NCBI GenBank assembly: GCA_018136815.1
Contig: CM030931.1
Span: forward strand, 5,462,148 to 5,526,147
DNA length: 64,000 nt
Direction: 5' to 3'
Origin: Isochrysis galbana
Taxonomy: Eukaryota; Haptophyta; Isochrysidales; Isochrysidaceae
Positions 53,944-64,000 of this stretch are shown piece by piece; the first letter of the stretch is position 1; every line of letters begins with the position of its first letter. Both the position numbers and the translations under genes were made by a program. The notes beneath the pieces were generated by a model. The model was not told where the DNA came from. It ran no database searches and saw only the letters and a program-made list of their open reading frames with translations.

Positions 53944-56900
53944 CTACCGCAGTCTCTCGGGGTGAGGGAAATGTGGAGGCGCTGGTGGAGGACTGGGAGG
54001 ATCCGGGGGGGCAGGCGAGGGCGGTGGCCGCTGCGGAGGCTGCGGAGGTGCTGGCGGTAAGGGGGGGGCTTTTGGCGCAGTCGCGTTCGCTGCTGCGTCG
54101 CTCGCGGCACTCGCGAGCCGGGAGTACCAGCCGGGTATGGACTTCCGGTCAGGGACTACATTGTCCACAAATGGCACTAGCAGCAGCTCAGAGGCGTCGA
54201 TTGATGCCTCGGTGGGCGGACTTGGGGGAGGTGGCGGCTTCCTAACAAACGCGAGCACCACGTCAATTAAAGCACCCACAACACTAAGGATGAGTCCGAG
54301 GGGTTGGAGGCATTCAAAGATTGCACCGGCGAACAAATAAAAGCCGTAGTTTTCCAGAGTGCTTCCGAAAGTGACGAGAGCAGCAAGAGCAAAGGCACCG
54401 GTCTCGAGCGCGTCGGCCGTAATCAACCTCGTACAATACGCCGATGTCTGCCCAGCGCAAGCGGAGACATCCTGTTGTAAAGCAACAGCTGCGCTGGCTA
54501 GTGCAAGGACGGAAGCAGCGGCATCGAAGACACCTTTCTTGGCAAGATCAGCCACGACCTGCCCGGCCCTGGCTCGAAGTGAAATGGCACCAGCGTTTGC
54601 TAGAGATGGCAACTCGACTGACCTCATCATCTCCCCTAAGGTTGATGGGACATCAGGCATCTCGCTAGGTATCTCGCTCGATGAAAGAGATGAGGCTGCG
54701 GTCACTTGATTCGAGAAAGAAGCATATTGTGAAGATCGGAAGGTCGATGCGGCGGCAAAGTAGCTGCTCACGCTGCGAGCGCCGATGAAGGTGTCACCGG
54801 CGACGTGTGCCGCAAAATGCGATTGCGGAGGGAAATCGTGAGGACCCGGGCCAAGAGGTGGAGTCCGGACTTTGGTCGTCACGCCCCGAAGGGCAATTAG
54901 CTCCATCGGCCAAGTATGGAGCATAGCATCCCTTGGTGATACGGCCGGGTTGTATCGTGCATCTCCCTTGGGGACTACCCCTCGAAAGACGTCAGCGAAC
55001 CACTGCCTGAGTTTGCCACTAGTCCATCCGACGGTCTGGCTCACGTATTTGACGTCTACAAGGGCTTCAAGCGCGAAGCTGACGATGAGCTTCATGTACA
55101 GATCTCGCTCACGTGCAGAGAGGTCGTACCAGCGCACATTGACCACTGGGGACGTGAAATCCACGAGAAACACGGCAGCGCTCGCAAATCGAAACATGGA
55201 TAATGCAGCTTTGATGACGGTGAAGAAACAGGCCCGAGGGAGAGCTGATTGGTCGAGAGTCCGCAAGCTGCATTGGGAAACAAGGTGCAACAGGTGCGCA
55301 ATGGGCACAGGCCGCCAAGGATATTGCAAGTGTGGCTGGGCCGTTACCGAGCACGAGATTGATGGGAGGTGGGCGCTCACATGCTGGAAAGAGTGGCACC
55401 GCCCATCGAGACATCAACAGCAAGCCTTTGCACGGGCACTTGGATTTGCCAGATGAGCTCTTGAACAGCATACTGCCTTTGCGTGATGTTGTACGACAGC
55501 ATCATTTCGCTATATTCGTCGAGCATCATCTGCCGCACATTGGCCGGCAGATTGGCGAAAGCCTTGCAAGCAGGCTGCGGATTCTGGGAAGCCGGACACT
55601 GCTCAATGTACGAATACAGGGTCTGCATATACTTGAGGATGAAGCCCGCAAGTTCTCCGGGATCCTGCAGCAAGGCGAGGACGAGTAGGGAGAACGGGCA
55701 GAACCCGATGCGGGACAAAGTCGTCTGACATATCACGCATGGACCCGTCGGCACTGGTGGCAGACATCCAAGGACTGATCGGCATCGAATGGACTACTTG
55801 GTACAGGCAGAACGCAGCTTCCGAAAGTGCGCATAAATCCTGGAAGCTGATGTTACCTGAAGGCGTACGCTGGATGCCGCCTTTTCCATCTCGACAGAGG
55901 CCAATTCATTCGCGATACCGGTGAAAAAGTCTGTGTTGCCTGGCGCGAGAGCATCGAGCATGTGTTGGACGCGTTCGGCACGCAAGCAATCATCCCTAAG
56001 ACTCAGTTGGTTCTCCAGATGCTCGGCGAAGAAATCATGAATTGCTTCTGCTACGGCCGTCGCATTCACCCCACTGTCCTTGGAGAACAGAGCAATGCCG
56101 CCATGACCGTCATCGGCCAGACAAGCGTTGTCTTGCAGGGATGGTGGGACGTGATCTTTGAGGTAGATGGATAGCTGCTCTTTGAGTGTGACACGGCTAA
56201 TGATCGCGGTCAACGTCATGAAACCTGGATCCTTCATGAGCACGTATCTGTGGTAGTCGCGTAGATTATATCTGCGAGTCGCGTGTTTGCCTTCGACTTC
56301 CGGATGCGTACGGTCGCCATCCCACCTGCCGTAGGTATGGGGTCCACACGCTTGTTCGCACCGGAAGGTCGCAAGGGAAGATCGGCCATGTGCGCCGCGG
56401 GTAACTTACGTGTGCCACATCCGATCTCCGAATTGCTTCCACGAGCCGTCCGGATACTTAGATCCATCACCCTTGTTGATTGTCACGTAGGTGAGGCCCA
56501 AGGTGGCATGCGCGAAGTTCTGCGAACGGCATTTCTCTCGTGCAGTCAGGTCCCTTCACTAACATGTTTGTGGGCCACAGCACCCCATGGCAAATGCGCC
56601 CCGGCTGGCAGATTGCGCAATGCGATGGCGCAAGTGAATAGAAAGAAGGGGCGGCACCTGCAAAAACGTCGATATGTTCTGGGCATGAGGGCCATGAAGA
56701 ACTTCATCAACGATCTCGGCCCGAATACACGTGTCTTCGCATGCAGTATCGCCATCGATGCACTCGTCACACCTTTGCACAGGCTTGTGGCCCATCTCCG
56801 CGAACAAGTCTGCAGATAAAGCCGGGGAATGTGGGGGCCACGTCTAATTCCGACAAACCCAGCATGGGCGGGTATTAAGCTGCCCAAGCACTGACCTATC

Positions 56901-58373
56901 AGAGCCTTCTGCGAAGCGTAACTGTCGGTGCCATCGTCATTTTTCTTGCACCTCTCCACCCGTTCCTCGCTCACTTCGCAGAATGAGCAGCGGTCTGGCG
57001 TCACAGCGTCGCATATATCGATGCGGTTAGGAGTCAATCCAAGCCACCATAGTAAAGTTAGCATGAAACGATCTTGAGCAAGCAGCTTCCAGTTCGTAGT
57101 GGTGGTCTGCCCTTCCGAGGACAGGGTGCAGGAGGTTCCCCAGAACTTGTCGAATCCGGAGCTACCGGCGTCTGTGCTAATAATTCCGAGCACAAAGTCT
57201 CGGCCGGTTGTCGCATCGCAGGTTGATGCAAGATTGGCGCCGCCCTGTGACGTCCCGCCTCCCGATAGCAACTGCAAACCCAACTCTAGCACGTCATACA
57301 GCTCTTTGATTTGGGCCGACGTCAGCGATCCTGGCGCGCTCAATTCACTTGTTGGTGCCTTCGTCACGAGCTCGCCGCTCACTCGAACAGCAGGACCACG
57401 CCATCCAAGGTGCGGTGAGTTGAAGGAACATCGATGCGTGCACGCTGTGCCATTCCAATGGCACGCACAGGCCTTAGCGTCGTACCTGCAGAGAGGGTGA
57501 GACGGCGGGAGAGTGGCACAACACACGGCAAGGGGGGAGAGTGGCTGTGGGCAGAACTAGGACGAGCACAAATGGTACGAGCATCTCAGAACGAGTCAAG
57601 AGGGCTCTCACTCATAGGCAATGCCCTCAATGCGATCGTTGAATCCCGTAGGACTATCTTCAATCTGAAGATCTGCAGCGATGTGTTTTCCGTTCCCAGA
57701 GTCGGGCCAATTCCGATCGAAAGAGACGTTGAACGTCAAAGGATATCTGGGGTCTACGCGGACGTGACTGGCATTGACCATACTTTCGCCGGTATCCGGA
57801 TCAAGGAGCCGGTAATGTTTGTGTAACAAGCCTCCTCGGATGTCCATGCGCACCTCGAGAGAGTACCACCACTCCATCGAGACCGTCTCACGAATAGCGT
57901 ACACCTGCGCACCAACGGCAGGCAGAACACGTTCTCGACCGCTCGCGCCGCCCCTGCTCGTGGACAGGGCCTCGGCGAGCTCGCACCTGCGGCGGCGCGG
58001 TGGTTGGGTGCAGGCGGACATCTCCCTTTCTGCCGACGATTAGGCTGCCCGTTGCACCCCCGACTCGCTCTTCGGGTTCCGAGGAGACCGGATCCGTGTG
58101 AACAACGACGTATGTGTCAGAGATGGCGTGGTAGAAGCCGAGCTTGCCCGTACCCGTCAGCCTCGCCGAAGGTGTGGGCAGTCCATCCACAAGCAGCACG
58201 CCATCTTCGCAGACAACTTCAGAGGAGCCCTCGACAGAGAAAACCCCGTAGACGAGGAAGGAGCCGTCCCCGTCGCAGCCGGAGCGATGGGGTGTGGATG
58301 CGAACAGCACGTCACGCGTTGACGAGCGCAGCACCGGCCGGCTCACTGCCAGGGCGAGCAGCAAGAGCGACAT
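53944..58373 (-). CDS. Large predicted secreted or surface protein of unknown family (eight exons)
   Basis: Exons are 58373-57987, 57904-57612, 57485-56896, 56809-56658, 56519-56410, 56271-55857, 55664-55381 and 55267-53944. All junctions keep frame and the product is 1,184 residues. The start gives a signal peptide (MSLLLLALAVSRPVLRSS). The first half is rich in Cys pairs (ACACHWNGTACTHRC, RCSFCEVSEERVERCKK, RCDECIDGDTACEDTC) and N-glycosylation sites (NVS, NGT, NIS, NAT, NIT), as in an extracellular domain. An Asp/Gly-rich piece (YVTINKGDGSKYPDGSWKQF) lies in the middle. Near the C-terminus are hydrophobic helices (ETGAFALAALVTFGSTLEN; FYLFAGAIFECLQPLGLILS) suggesting membrane anchoring, then a Pro-rich tail (APKAPPLPPAPPQPPQRPPP). 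No known domain or catalytic motif was recognised. Introns are 82-192 bases, all GT-AG. The ORF order alone hides the gene, which appears as a string of overlapping fragments. Confidence 0.8.
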
Positions 58374-58447
58374 GAGGGGAAGGGGGGGGAGGGAAGTCAA
58401 CGCTGGGCGTCGCTCGCTCTGCGGCCGACGCCTCGATCCTGCTGGGA
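58349..58447. repeat. About 100-bp duplication of the surface-protein 5' end, copy one
   Basis: This stretch, which includes the start codon and 5' leader of the surface-protein gene, recurs at about 59121-59222 with few changes (GAGCGACATGAGGGG and GTCAACGCTGGGCGTCGCTC in both). Confidence 0.9.
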
Positions 58448-58452
58448 CCGGG

Positions 58453-58938
58453 GGGGTCGTTTCACCCTTGTAGTGTTAAAAGGGGGCGGGCGGGCGGGGC
58501 GCGACTCTCCTCCACGGAGAGAGGCTGGCGGGTCCCCCCCCCCCCCCGGGGCGGGCGCCATGGGGAGTGGGGGGGGGGGAGAGACCCGTCTCTCTCTCCG
58601 TGGGAGGGAGATTCGGAGACTTTTGGAGCCTCTTGGTCTTCTCCAGTGCGCCGGGGGAGGGCCGTTCACTTGTAGGGAGCCTCAAGTTCTCCAGTCTTCG
58701 GAGGCCCCCTCCCCCACCCACCCCCTGCCACCCCCCTTCCCCGTCTCGTCAACGTGCCTAGCATCGCGCGATCTCAGCGGTCTCCTCGCGCCGCGAGATC
58801 AAACATGTTGACCATGGCGCCCGCCCCATGGCGCCCGCCCCGGGGGGGGGGGGGGGGACCCGCCAGCCTCTCTCCGTGGAGGAGAGTCGCGCCCCGCCCG
58901 CCCGCCCCCTTTTAACACTACAAGGGTGAAACGACCCC
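58453..58938. mobile_element. Fold-back element with about 110-bp inverted arms
   Basis: Arm 58453-58563 is repeated in reverse at 58826-58938, including GGTCGTTTCACCCTTG against CAAGGGTGAAACGACC and the GGCGCCATGG end, interrupted only by differing G/C run lengths. The spacer of about 260 bases is GC-rich and non-coding. An extra copy of the CCATGGCGCCCGCC end lies at 58812. Its arms make it the strongest hairpin in the window. No short target duplication was found. Confidence 0.85.
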
Positions 58939-59120
58939 GCCAGGAGCCCCACTACCTGATCGACTGCGGGCGACGCCGCCCTCCCACCCGCCGATTTCCC
59001 GTAATACCGCGGGTGGGCCCGTTCACCCACGGACCACCTTAAGAGATAGCATCTCGTTCTCCAGTTTGCGCCGGGGACCAGCCTCTCTGTTGAGGATCGT
59101 TTGCTTCAGAGCCTCGTGGG

Positions 59121-59222
59121 GACAGGGCGAGCAGCCAGAGCGACATGAGGGGAAGGGGGGGGGAGGGAAGTCAACGCTGGGCGTCGCTCGCTCTGCGGCC
59201 GACGCCTCGATCCTGCTGGGAC
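59121..59222. repeat. About 100-bp duplication of the surface-protein 5' end, copy two
   Basis: Copy of 58349-58447, now upstream of the fold-back element relative to the minus-strand gene. It still carries the ATG and leader but the following codons differ. 58939-59120 and 59223-59454 hold nothing else supported. Confidence 0.9.
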
Positions 59223-59454
59223 TGGCGGCTGTGTATTGTGGTGGGTATGACCCAGGCGGCTTGAGCAAGGCGGGCGATCTCCCTCTCGATGTCGCATTCG
59301 CGATGTCTCAGAGGCAAAAAGAAATAACAGTAAAAGAGAAACAGTAAAACAGTAAAAAGAACAGAGGAAGAAAGAAGAAGAAAAGTGAAAAAGAAGAGAA
59401 AAAAACCCAGAGTATATAGGGCGGTTCTCAGCCCTTCCCCTCGGCCCTATGGCT

Positions 59455-59550
59455 ACGTAAACTCTCACGTGGCATAGTGGTTCAACCCACCGCCTCCACC
59501 AACCTTTTGCTCTGGGTCGCGAGTTCGAGTCCGGACGGAGCGCTCTGCAG
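59455..59550 (+). ncRNA. tRNA-like Pol III promoter (SINE candidate)
   Basis: TGGCATAGTGG (about 59470) fits the A box and GAGTTCGAGTCC (about 59521) the B box, at tRNA-like spacing. The T-stem does not pair well, so it is not a functional tRNA. Tandem repeats follow it, as in SINE tails. Confidence 0.45.
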
Positions 59551-59584
59551 TTCGAGCCCCGCTCCTTCTCCTCTCCGCTCTTCT

Positions 59585-59975
59585 TCTACCGTTAAATTCC
59601 ACGCTCTTCTTCTACTTGTAAATTCCTGCCTCTTCCTACCGTTAAAAAATCCTGCCTTCCTACCGTTAAAAATCCTGCCTCCGCCTACTGTTAAAATCCT
59701 GCCTCCGTCGCCTTGCCAAGACATTTCCTCTGCCTTCCTGCCGACTTCCTTGCCAGTTCCTTCCGCCCGGTTTCCCGCTTGTCTGCAAATCGGTTTCACC
59801 GCATTACGACCAAGCTTAGTGGGGAAACTCCTCGTCCAGTTCCGTTACCCGAAAATCTCGTTCATCTCGTCGGGCCCCAGGGCCATCTCGTTCATCTCGT
59901 CGGGCCATCAAGGCCATCTCGTTCATCTCGTCGTCGGGCCATCAGGCCATCTCGTTACATCTCGCTCATCTCGTT
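59585..59975. repeat. Two short tandem repeats downstream of the tRNA-like unit
   Basis: CTACCGTTAAAAATCCTGCC-type units repeat at about 59587-59705. TCTCGTTCATCTCGTCGGGCC units repeat at about 59860-59975. Confidence 0.85.
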
Positions 59976-60392
59976 ACAATCCAAGCTGCGGCTTTGATTT
60001 CCACAGGCGCTAGTGTCCCTGACGCCCCCGTTGACTGCGAGGCTGAGCTGCATGAAGTGTGCAGTAGCCGCATGGTGGAGGAGGACGAGCATCACAGGTT
60101 GGGCCCTGTGTATACCGGAGAAGAGCGCGCCCGGGGTGGCGGGGGCGGGGGAAGGAATCTACTAGGCAGGCCACCAGGCGAGGTGCGCAAAGGAGTGGCC
60201 ACAAGTCCACCTCTTGTGGTGGTTGCTGGTGAGCGCAATGGTTGCACGGAGTGCTACCTGCTGTTTCATAGATCAGTGCACCGGGCCGCAGAATTTGAGT
60301 CACACAGCCCCCCAGGGAGCCAAATTCCTGTACTAGGCGATTACCATGGAGGTAAGAGTCTTGAGCGCGGGCGATGGATGCAAGCATGTGAC

Positions 60393-60716
60393 CTATGCGT
60401 TGGCAGAGACTGCGGCTCGTTGTGGTGCGTCGTCTGTGCGCACCGAACATTGGCTGCGCGTCTCCAACTCCTCACCCACATCCGAATCTGCACACTCCTC
60501 CTCGGCGACGACTGGCGACTTGCCTCCCACTCCCACCAGTGCCGCAACCGTTGGCGCCCACCGCTCGCACTTCTTACTCGTTTTGCCGTAGTGACACAAC
60601 GAGGTGCAAGGGACGGCACTTGCGAAGCAGGGACACGCACGCGTTCCGCATTTGGATGTCAGCCCACACGTGCAGCTGCCCGCCGAGCCCTTGTCCTTGC
60701 GCTGCCTCTTCGCCAC
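60393..60716 (-). CDS. CXC (tesmin/TSO1-like) cysteine cluster, partial
   Basis: Minus frame with basic AKRQRKDKGSAG followed by CTCGLTSKCGTRACPCFAS and VPCTSLCHYGKTSKKC. The spacing C-x-C-x5-C-x4-C-x-C-x6-C-x3-C resembles the CXC zinc-binding, DNA-contacting domain, which in algae is often part of transposon proteins. There is no ATG in frame before the cluster, and a CAG acceptor-like site precedes it, so upstream coding is missing. The remainder is Ala/Glu-rich. It may be the end of a degraded transposable-element protein. 59976-60392 shows no supported feature. Confidence 0.35.
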   Translation of the reverse strand: MAKRQRKDKGSAGSCTCGLTSKCGTRACPCFASAVPCTSLCHYGKTSKKCERWAPTVAALVGVGGKSPVVAEEECADSDVGEELETRSQCSVRTDDAPQRAAVSANA

Positions 60717-60842
60717 TTGCTGGGCTGGAGTCTCTTCGCCGTTCGTATTTCATCGCGCATGACGAGCGATCGCGACCCTTCGCCGCGCGGAAGCGCGGAA
60801 GGGGTTTGTTCATCGTATGATTCCGGAGTGTTTACGTTAGTT

Positions 60843-61487
60843 TAGGGCGGTCAAACAAGGGCTTTTTAACTATTAGTAAGGGTTGGGCTGCATTTTTTGA
60901 CCGTGGCGCGATGCCCAATAAAAACCTCCAGGGGGGGCTACCTGACGCTACGAAAATCTTCGCCAAGAAATGGTGCAATTCACCCCCCCTCTCGCCCCCT
61001 CCGTCACGCGCACTCACGCTCTACCCGTAAAGAATTAGCGGTCGCGCCCGCGGGATCGGTTCGAAGTTGGGCTCTCCGGGCCTCACTCGGCGACGGCTCA
61101 ACGTTCAATGGGCTCGGCGGATGGGTGATTTCGACGAGGTTTCGGGGCGCGGCCTGTCCGATTGGCGTGACCATGCGGGTGGGGCCTGTGTATTTGGTAT
61201 CTGGCGGGGTCTCCCATCCGGATGGATCGTCGAAAACGGGCACGCAGCGCGCCCGCCATCGGTTCGAAGTTGGGCTTTTCAAGCTTTTGCGATTTTAGCG
61301 TCTTCTGTCTTTTTTTGATTACGTTTTGTTGTGGGGGCCCAAGGGGGGGTCCGGGTCCTAATGGACCCCGGATATGTGCTAGTTGGGTGTATTGGGAACT
61401 TTCTACCGTGAAAAATCCTCAAATTTCCTCAATTCTGAGATGGTCATTTTTTCACCCCTTATAAAAAAACACTGTTTGACCGCCCTA
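60843..61487. mobile_element. MITE, about 645 bp, hAT-like ends
   Basis: Inverted ends TAGGGCGGTCAAACA (60843-60857) and its complement (61473-61487). GTTAGTT flanks both ends (60836-60842 and 61488-61494), a 7-bp duplication, or 8-bp GTTAGTTT if the first T is counted as flank. Ends fit YARNG as in hAT elements. Inside, ATCGGTTCGAAGTTGGGCT occurs twice (about 61051-61071 and 61258-61278). No coding capacity. Confidence 0.85.
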
Positions 61488-62878
61488 GTTAGTTTTCTGA
61501 GCCCAAGGTCTTTGGTTTTTGGGTTTCTTGTGAGGATATTATAGCAACTTCGTCGAGTCCCTCCGTGTTCCCAAGCGAGTCCCCCCGAGTTCCCGAGTCT
61601 ATACCCCGAGTCCACGAGTCAATACAAGTCAAGCACGCGCCTGAGCCACCCCCAGTCGCCTGCCACGACCCCTACAAGCCTCCTTCCGCACTTCCGCGCC
61701 CTCCGTGCGTCGTGCGTCGTGCGTCGATCACCATGCCCGTAGTCAACCCCGAGGAAAGCTCCATGAGCTCCCCGCAAGAACCGCTTTCCGCGCTAGCTAC
61801 CGGCGCGCCCTCGCAGGCAATCTCCAAGAGTGAGATCAGCCTTGCTCTGACACTGCAGTGGCTCGGCAAGGAGGCGCAGACGCGGCGAGCGGGCGCGGTC
61901 CACTGGGATGGGCCCAGCAGGACCCATCCCTTCCCGTGCAGCAGCTCCATATCGCCCTGGCACCATCATGGTGACCAGGGCGGCCGGGAGGAGAGAGAGC
62001 GACGCCATCGCTCGCGCTCTCTCCAGAACAGTTGCGGGTAAAATTCTCTATACAACCCCCAAACACCACTACCTCACGCACACTCACAGTAACACGTAGA
62101 ATACTAATGTAAACAGAGTGAGCGCGTGAGGGGGAGAAAAAGAGAGGGGAAAGAGAAAAGAAGAGAGGAGGCCCGTCGCCTCTCCTCACGTTAAGATTGA
62201 GAGAAGAGGGGAGATCTCACAGGACTTAGCGAAAGTAAACACGGGAGAGGGCGGAGGGGCATCTGTAACAGACATCCAAAGTAATGCTTCACGCAATGCT
62301 TCCCGCCTAGAAATAGCGTAGCTAATATCACGATGATATGAAGATGACTCCTTTATTATTTGAAATCAACCCGCGCGGCCGACCCCCTCGTCCCGTGACA
62401 AGCAGCGAACCGTCCGCAACAATTGGACCCATAGGCGTTTGCATCTAGGGACACATTTTTGGGGGTGGTGAAGGTAGAATTGTATAAGGTGTAGAAAATG
62501 GCAATGGGGGGGTAAAAAAAAAGGGAATCTCAAGTTGCACCCTCTTCTCGCGCCCTCCGTCCTCCGTCCCCTCCGTTCCGCGTTCCGTACCCTCTCCCGT
62601 CAATTTCACATGCCGCACATTGGCTTCCCCCGTTCTCTCGATGAGACCGTTCTGGGCCTTCCCGGATGATTCGTGCGCCTCGCTAGCCGCCGGTGCGCGT
62701 CGCGGCTCGTTCCCAAGGAGGAAAAACGAGCTACGCTCCGGCTCCGACAAATTTTCTTACTTTAAGGGCGATGTCGTTGGGACAACTTGGGAGAGTAGGC
62801 GTAATAGCGGTAAATGCCATCTTCACAGCTTTTTCAGCACTCATTACCCATTACAGCTCCCACGGCCCCACCGTTCCT
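61488..62878. other. Intergenic with a possible first exon
   Basis: An ORF from the ATG at 61734 (MPVVNPEESSMSSPQEPLSA, then SKSEISLALTLQWLGKEAQT) has protein-like composition for about 50 codons, then drifts. It might be a first exon on the plus strand, but no downstream exon is visible. 62527-62547 is a scrap of the IS5-like element end. The rest is unremarkable. Confidence 0.3.
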
Positions 62879-63634
62879 CTATACTGCAGGACACGCAAAC
62901 TTCACCCTTTTCCTCGACTTATGCGCGTTCCTGTCCGGCCGCCGTTTTGTGTCGGACGATGGTTCCTCTCCCCCCTTGCCCCTACTGGTGCGCGGCTGCA
63001 GACTTCTTTGATCTGGACCACGGCTGCTGGTGTGATCGGCGCTGGGCTCCTCTACTTCATCCCCACTGTCTCCTTCAAAGAAGTCATCTTGCGCAAAGGC
63101 CTCCTCATCGGCCACTCGCTCTCCAGCGGGTACGACATCATCGTCACCACCAGTCTCGTCGGTGGGCGCGCCGAGGGTTCCCTCTTCAAAGCGTCGTATG
63201 ATGCGCGCGCGGATCTTCCTACGCAGCTTGGCGACGGGCTCAGCGTCCTTATTCTCCTTTGGAAACAGCGAGAGGTACTTCTTGTTGCGTGGGAAGTGGC
63301 GGACGTAGAGTAGATCGTGCTCGGCGTCGCGGAGCTGCTGTGCGACGGCGGGCTCAGTGGGCAGCATCTTCTTCAGCCCCTCGATCCGCCGCTCTAGTTT
63401 GCGCCTCTCGAAGAACTTCACTCCGTGGTACTTTTTGGAGTTGAGGCGCTCCCTCTGCTTCCTCTTGGAGGTCTGTGCCTCAGCCTTTGCAGTTGCGAGC
63501 TCGGCCTCCTTCTGCTTGCGCACAGGCTCGGGAAGACTCGCTCGAGCCAGCAGCCGCTCGAGAGAACGCACGCGCTTGCGCGCAGGCTCGGCGCGGCGGG
63601 TAGAGGCAGCACGCCGCGAGGGGCCACCAACCAT
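62879..63634 (-). CDS. EFG1: rRNA-processing protein EFG1
   Basis: Single exon, 251 residues, starting at the ATG at 63634. EFG1 is a nucleolar factor needed for early 18S rRNA processing in the small-subunit processome. The family signatures are present in order: a basic N-terminus with SLERLLARASLPEPVRKQKE (24-43), a charged coiled-coil segment, KKYHGVKFFERRKLERRIEG (67-86) and HDLLYVRHFPRNKKYLSLFP (106-125). The C-terminal half is acidic then basic (QDDFFEGDSGDEVEEPSADH, later SRKRVKF), a usual variable tail. The CT-rich satellite that ends the window begins within 30 bases upstream of the start, so the promoter lies inside or beyond it. Confidence 0.93.
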   Translation of the reverse strand: MVGGPSRRAASTRRAEPARKRVRSLERLLARASLPEPVRKQKEAELATAKAEAQTSKRKQRERLNSKKYHGVKFFERRKLERRIEGLKKMLPTEPAVAQQLRDAEHDLLYVRHFPRNKKYLSLFPKENKDAEPVAKLRRKIRARIIRRFEEGTLGAPTDETGGDDDVVPAGERVADEEAFAQDDFFEGDSGDEVEEPSADHTSSRGPDQRSLQPRTSRGKGGEEPSSDTKRRPDRNAHKSRKRVKFACPAV

Positions 63635-63660
63635 CGCTCCTCCGTCCGCGTGTTCGCGCG

Positions 63661-64000
63661 CACGCTCTCTCTCTCGCCCTCTCGTCTCGTCTCTCTCTCT
63701 TCCTCTCTCTCTCGTCTCTCTCTCTCTCTTCCTCTCTCTCTCGTCTTGTCTCTCTCTCTTCCTCTCTCTCTCCTTTCTCTCTCGTCTCGTCTCTCTCTCT
63801 TCCTCTCTCTCTCGTCTCTCTCTCTCTCTTCCTCTCTCTCTCGTCTTGTCTCTCTCTCTTCCTCTCTCTCTCCTTTCTCTCTCGTCTCTCTCTCTCTCTT
63901 CCTCTCTCTCTCGTCTTGTCTCTCTCTCTTCCTCTCTCTCTCCTTTCTCTCTCGTCTCGTCTCTCTCTCTTCCTCTCTCTCTCGTCTTGTCTCTCTCTCT
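63661..64000. repeat. CT-rich satellite
   Basis: TCTCTCTCTC runs separated by TTCC, CGTCTCGT, CGTCTTGT and CTTTCTC spacers in a recurring order with a period of roughly 50-60 and longer repeats of about 120-150. It runs off the end of the window. Confidence 0.95.

Noticed and set aside
56520..56657. Continuation of surface-protein exon 4 through VPPLLSIHLRHRIAQ to its stop
   Set aside because: It cannot be joined in frame to the next exon. The CAG|GTGCCG donor inside it gives a phase-0 join to NFAHATLG, so the segment is intron.
59455..59550. Functional tRNA gene
   Set aside because: A and B boxes are present but the T-stem and acceptor arms do not pair.

Overview
This is a nuclear window from a GC-rich eukaryotic microalga, most probably a haptophyte. 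I infer that from gene content (algal FKGP-type fucokinase/pyrophosphorylase, SWEET transporter, heterotrimeric G-alpha, SABATH-like methyltransferase, SLOG-SLATT protein), from spliced genes with short introns whose donors mostly read GTG or GCG rather than GTA, and from abundant poly-G, GA/CT and minisatellite tracts. There are no bacterial operons, and I found no rRNA genes, CRISPR arrays or convincing tRNA genes. Lineage is an inference; nothing here names the species.

Layout. 0-1.3 kb is a G-rich minisatellite, followed by a probable F-box/TPR/SAM-domain gene (+, 1.3-3.9 kb) and an intronless G-alpha gene (+, 5.0-6.0 kb). A two-exon YtoQ-family gene (-, 6.8-7.8 kb) and a seven-exon CAMK-like protein kinase (-, 8.6-12.4 kb) follow. 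12.4-17.2 kb is gene-poor: two minisatellites, a leucine-rich-repeat gene with a damaged end, and unidentified exon-like fragments. A three-exon FKGP gene (-, 17.2-21.8 kb) and an unidentified 1,000-residue protein (-, 22.8-25.8 kb) come next, with GA/CT tracts at their 5' ends. A small three-exon membrane protein (+) lies at 26.4-27.4 kb.

28.7-41 kb is mobile-element country interrupted by two genes. It holds a 5'-truncated LINE bounded by an 18-bp direct repeat, a SWEET sugar transporter (+, 32.1-32.8 kb), a decayed IS5-like DNA transposon with inverted ends, a two-exon SLOG-SLATT protein (-, 36.3-39.0 kb) with a broken partial duplicate just downstream of it, and a hAT-type MITE with an exact 8-bp target duplication. 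41.8-43.4 kb is a SABATH-like carboxyl methyltransferase (-). 45.0-47.7 kb is a gene joining an amino-acid dehydrogenase to an FAD oxidoreductase (+). 48-53 kb contains transposon debris, a cluster of CRE palindromes next to a TATA element, a C-type-lectin-like ORF and a small unknown ORF ending in a decaying repeat.

53.9-58.4 kb is an eight-exon gene (-) for a 1,184-residue predicted secreted or surface protein with no family I recognise. Its 5' end is duplicated around a large fold-back repeat. 59-61.5 kb has a tRNA-like SINE candidate, a CXC-type cysteine cluster and a second MITE. The window ends with the rRNA-processing factor EFG1 (-) and a CT-rich satellite.

The genes are not co-functional in any operon sense. 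Themes are signalling (G-alpha, kinase, SLOG-SLATT), sugar metabolism and transport (FKGP, SWEET), amino-acid oxidation and ribosome biogenesis. Spliced gene models were built by hand from reading-frame continuity, splice dinucleotides and family conservation, and are not supported by transcripts.
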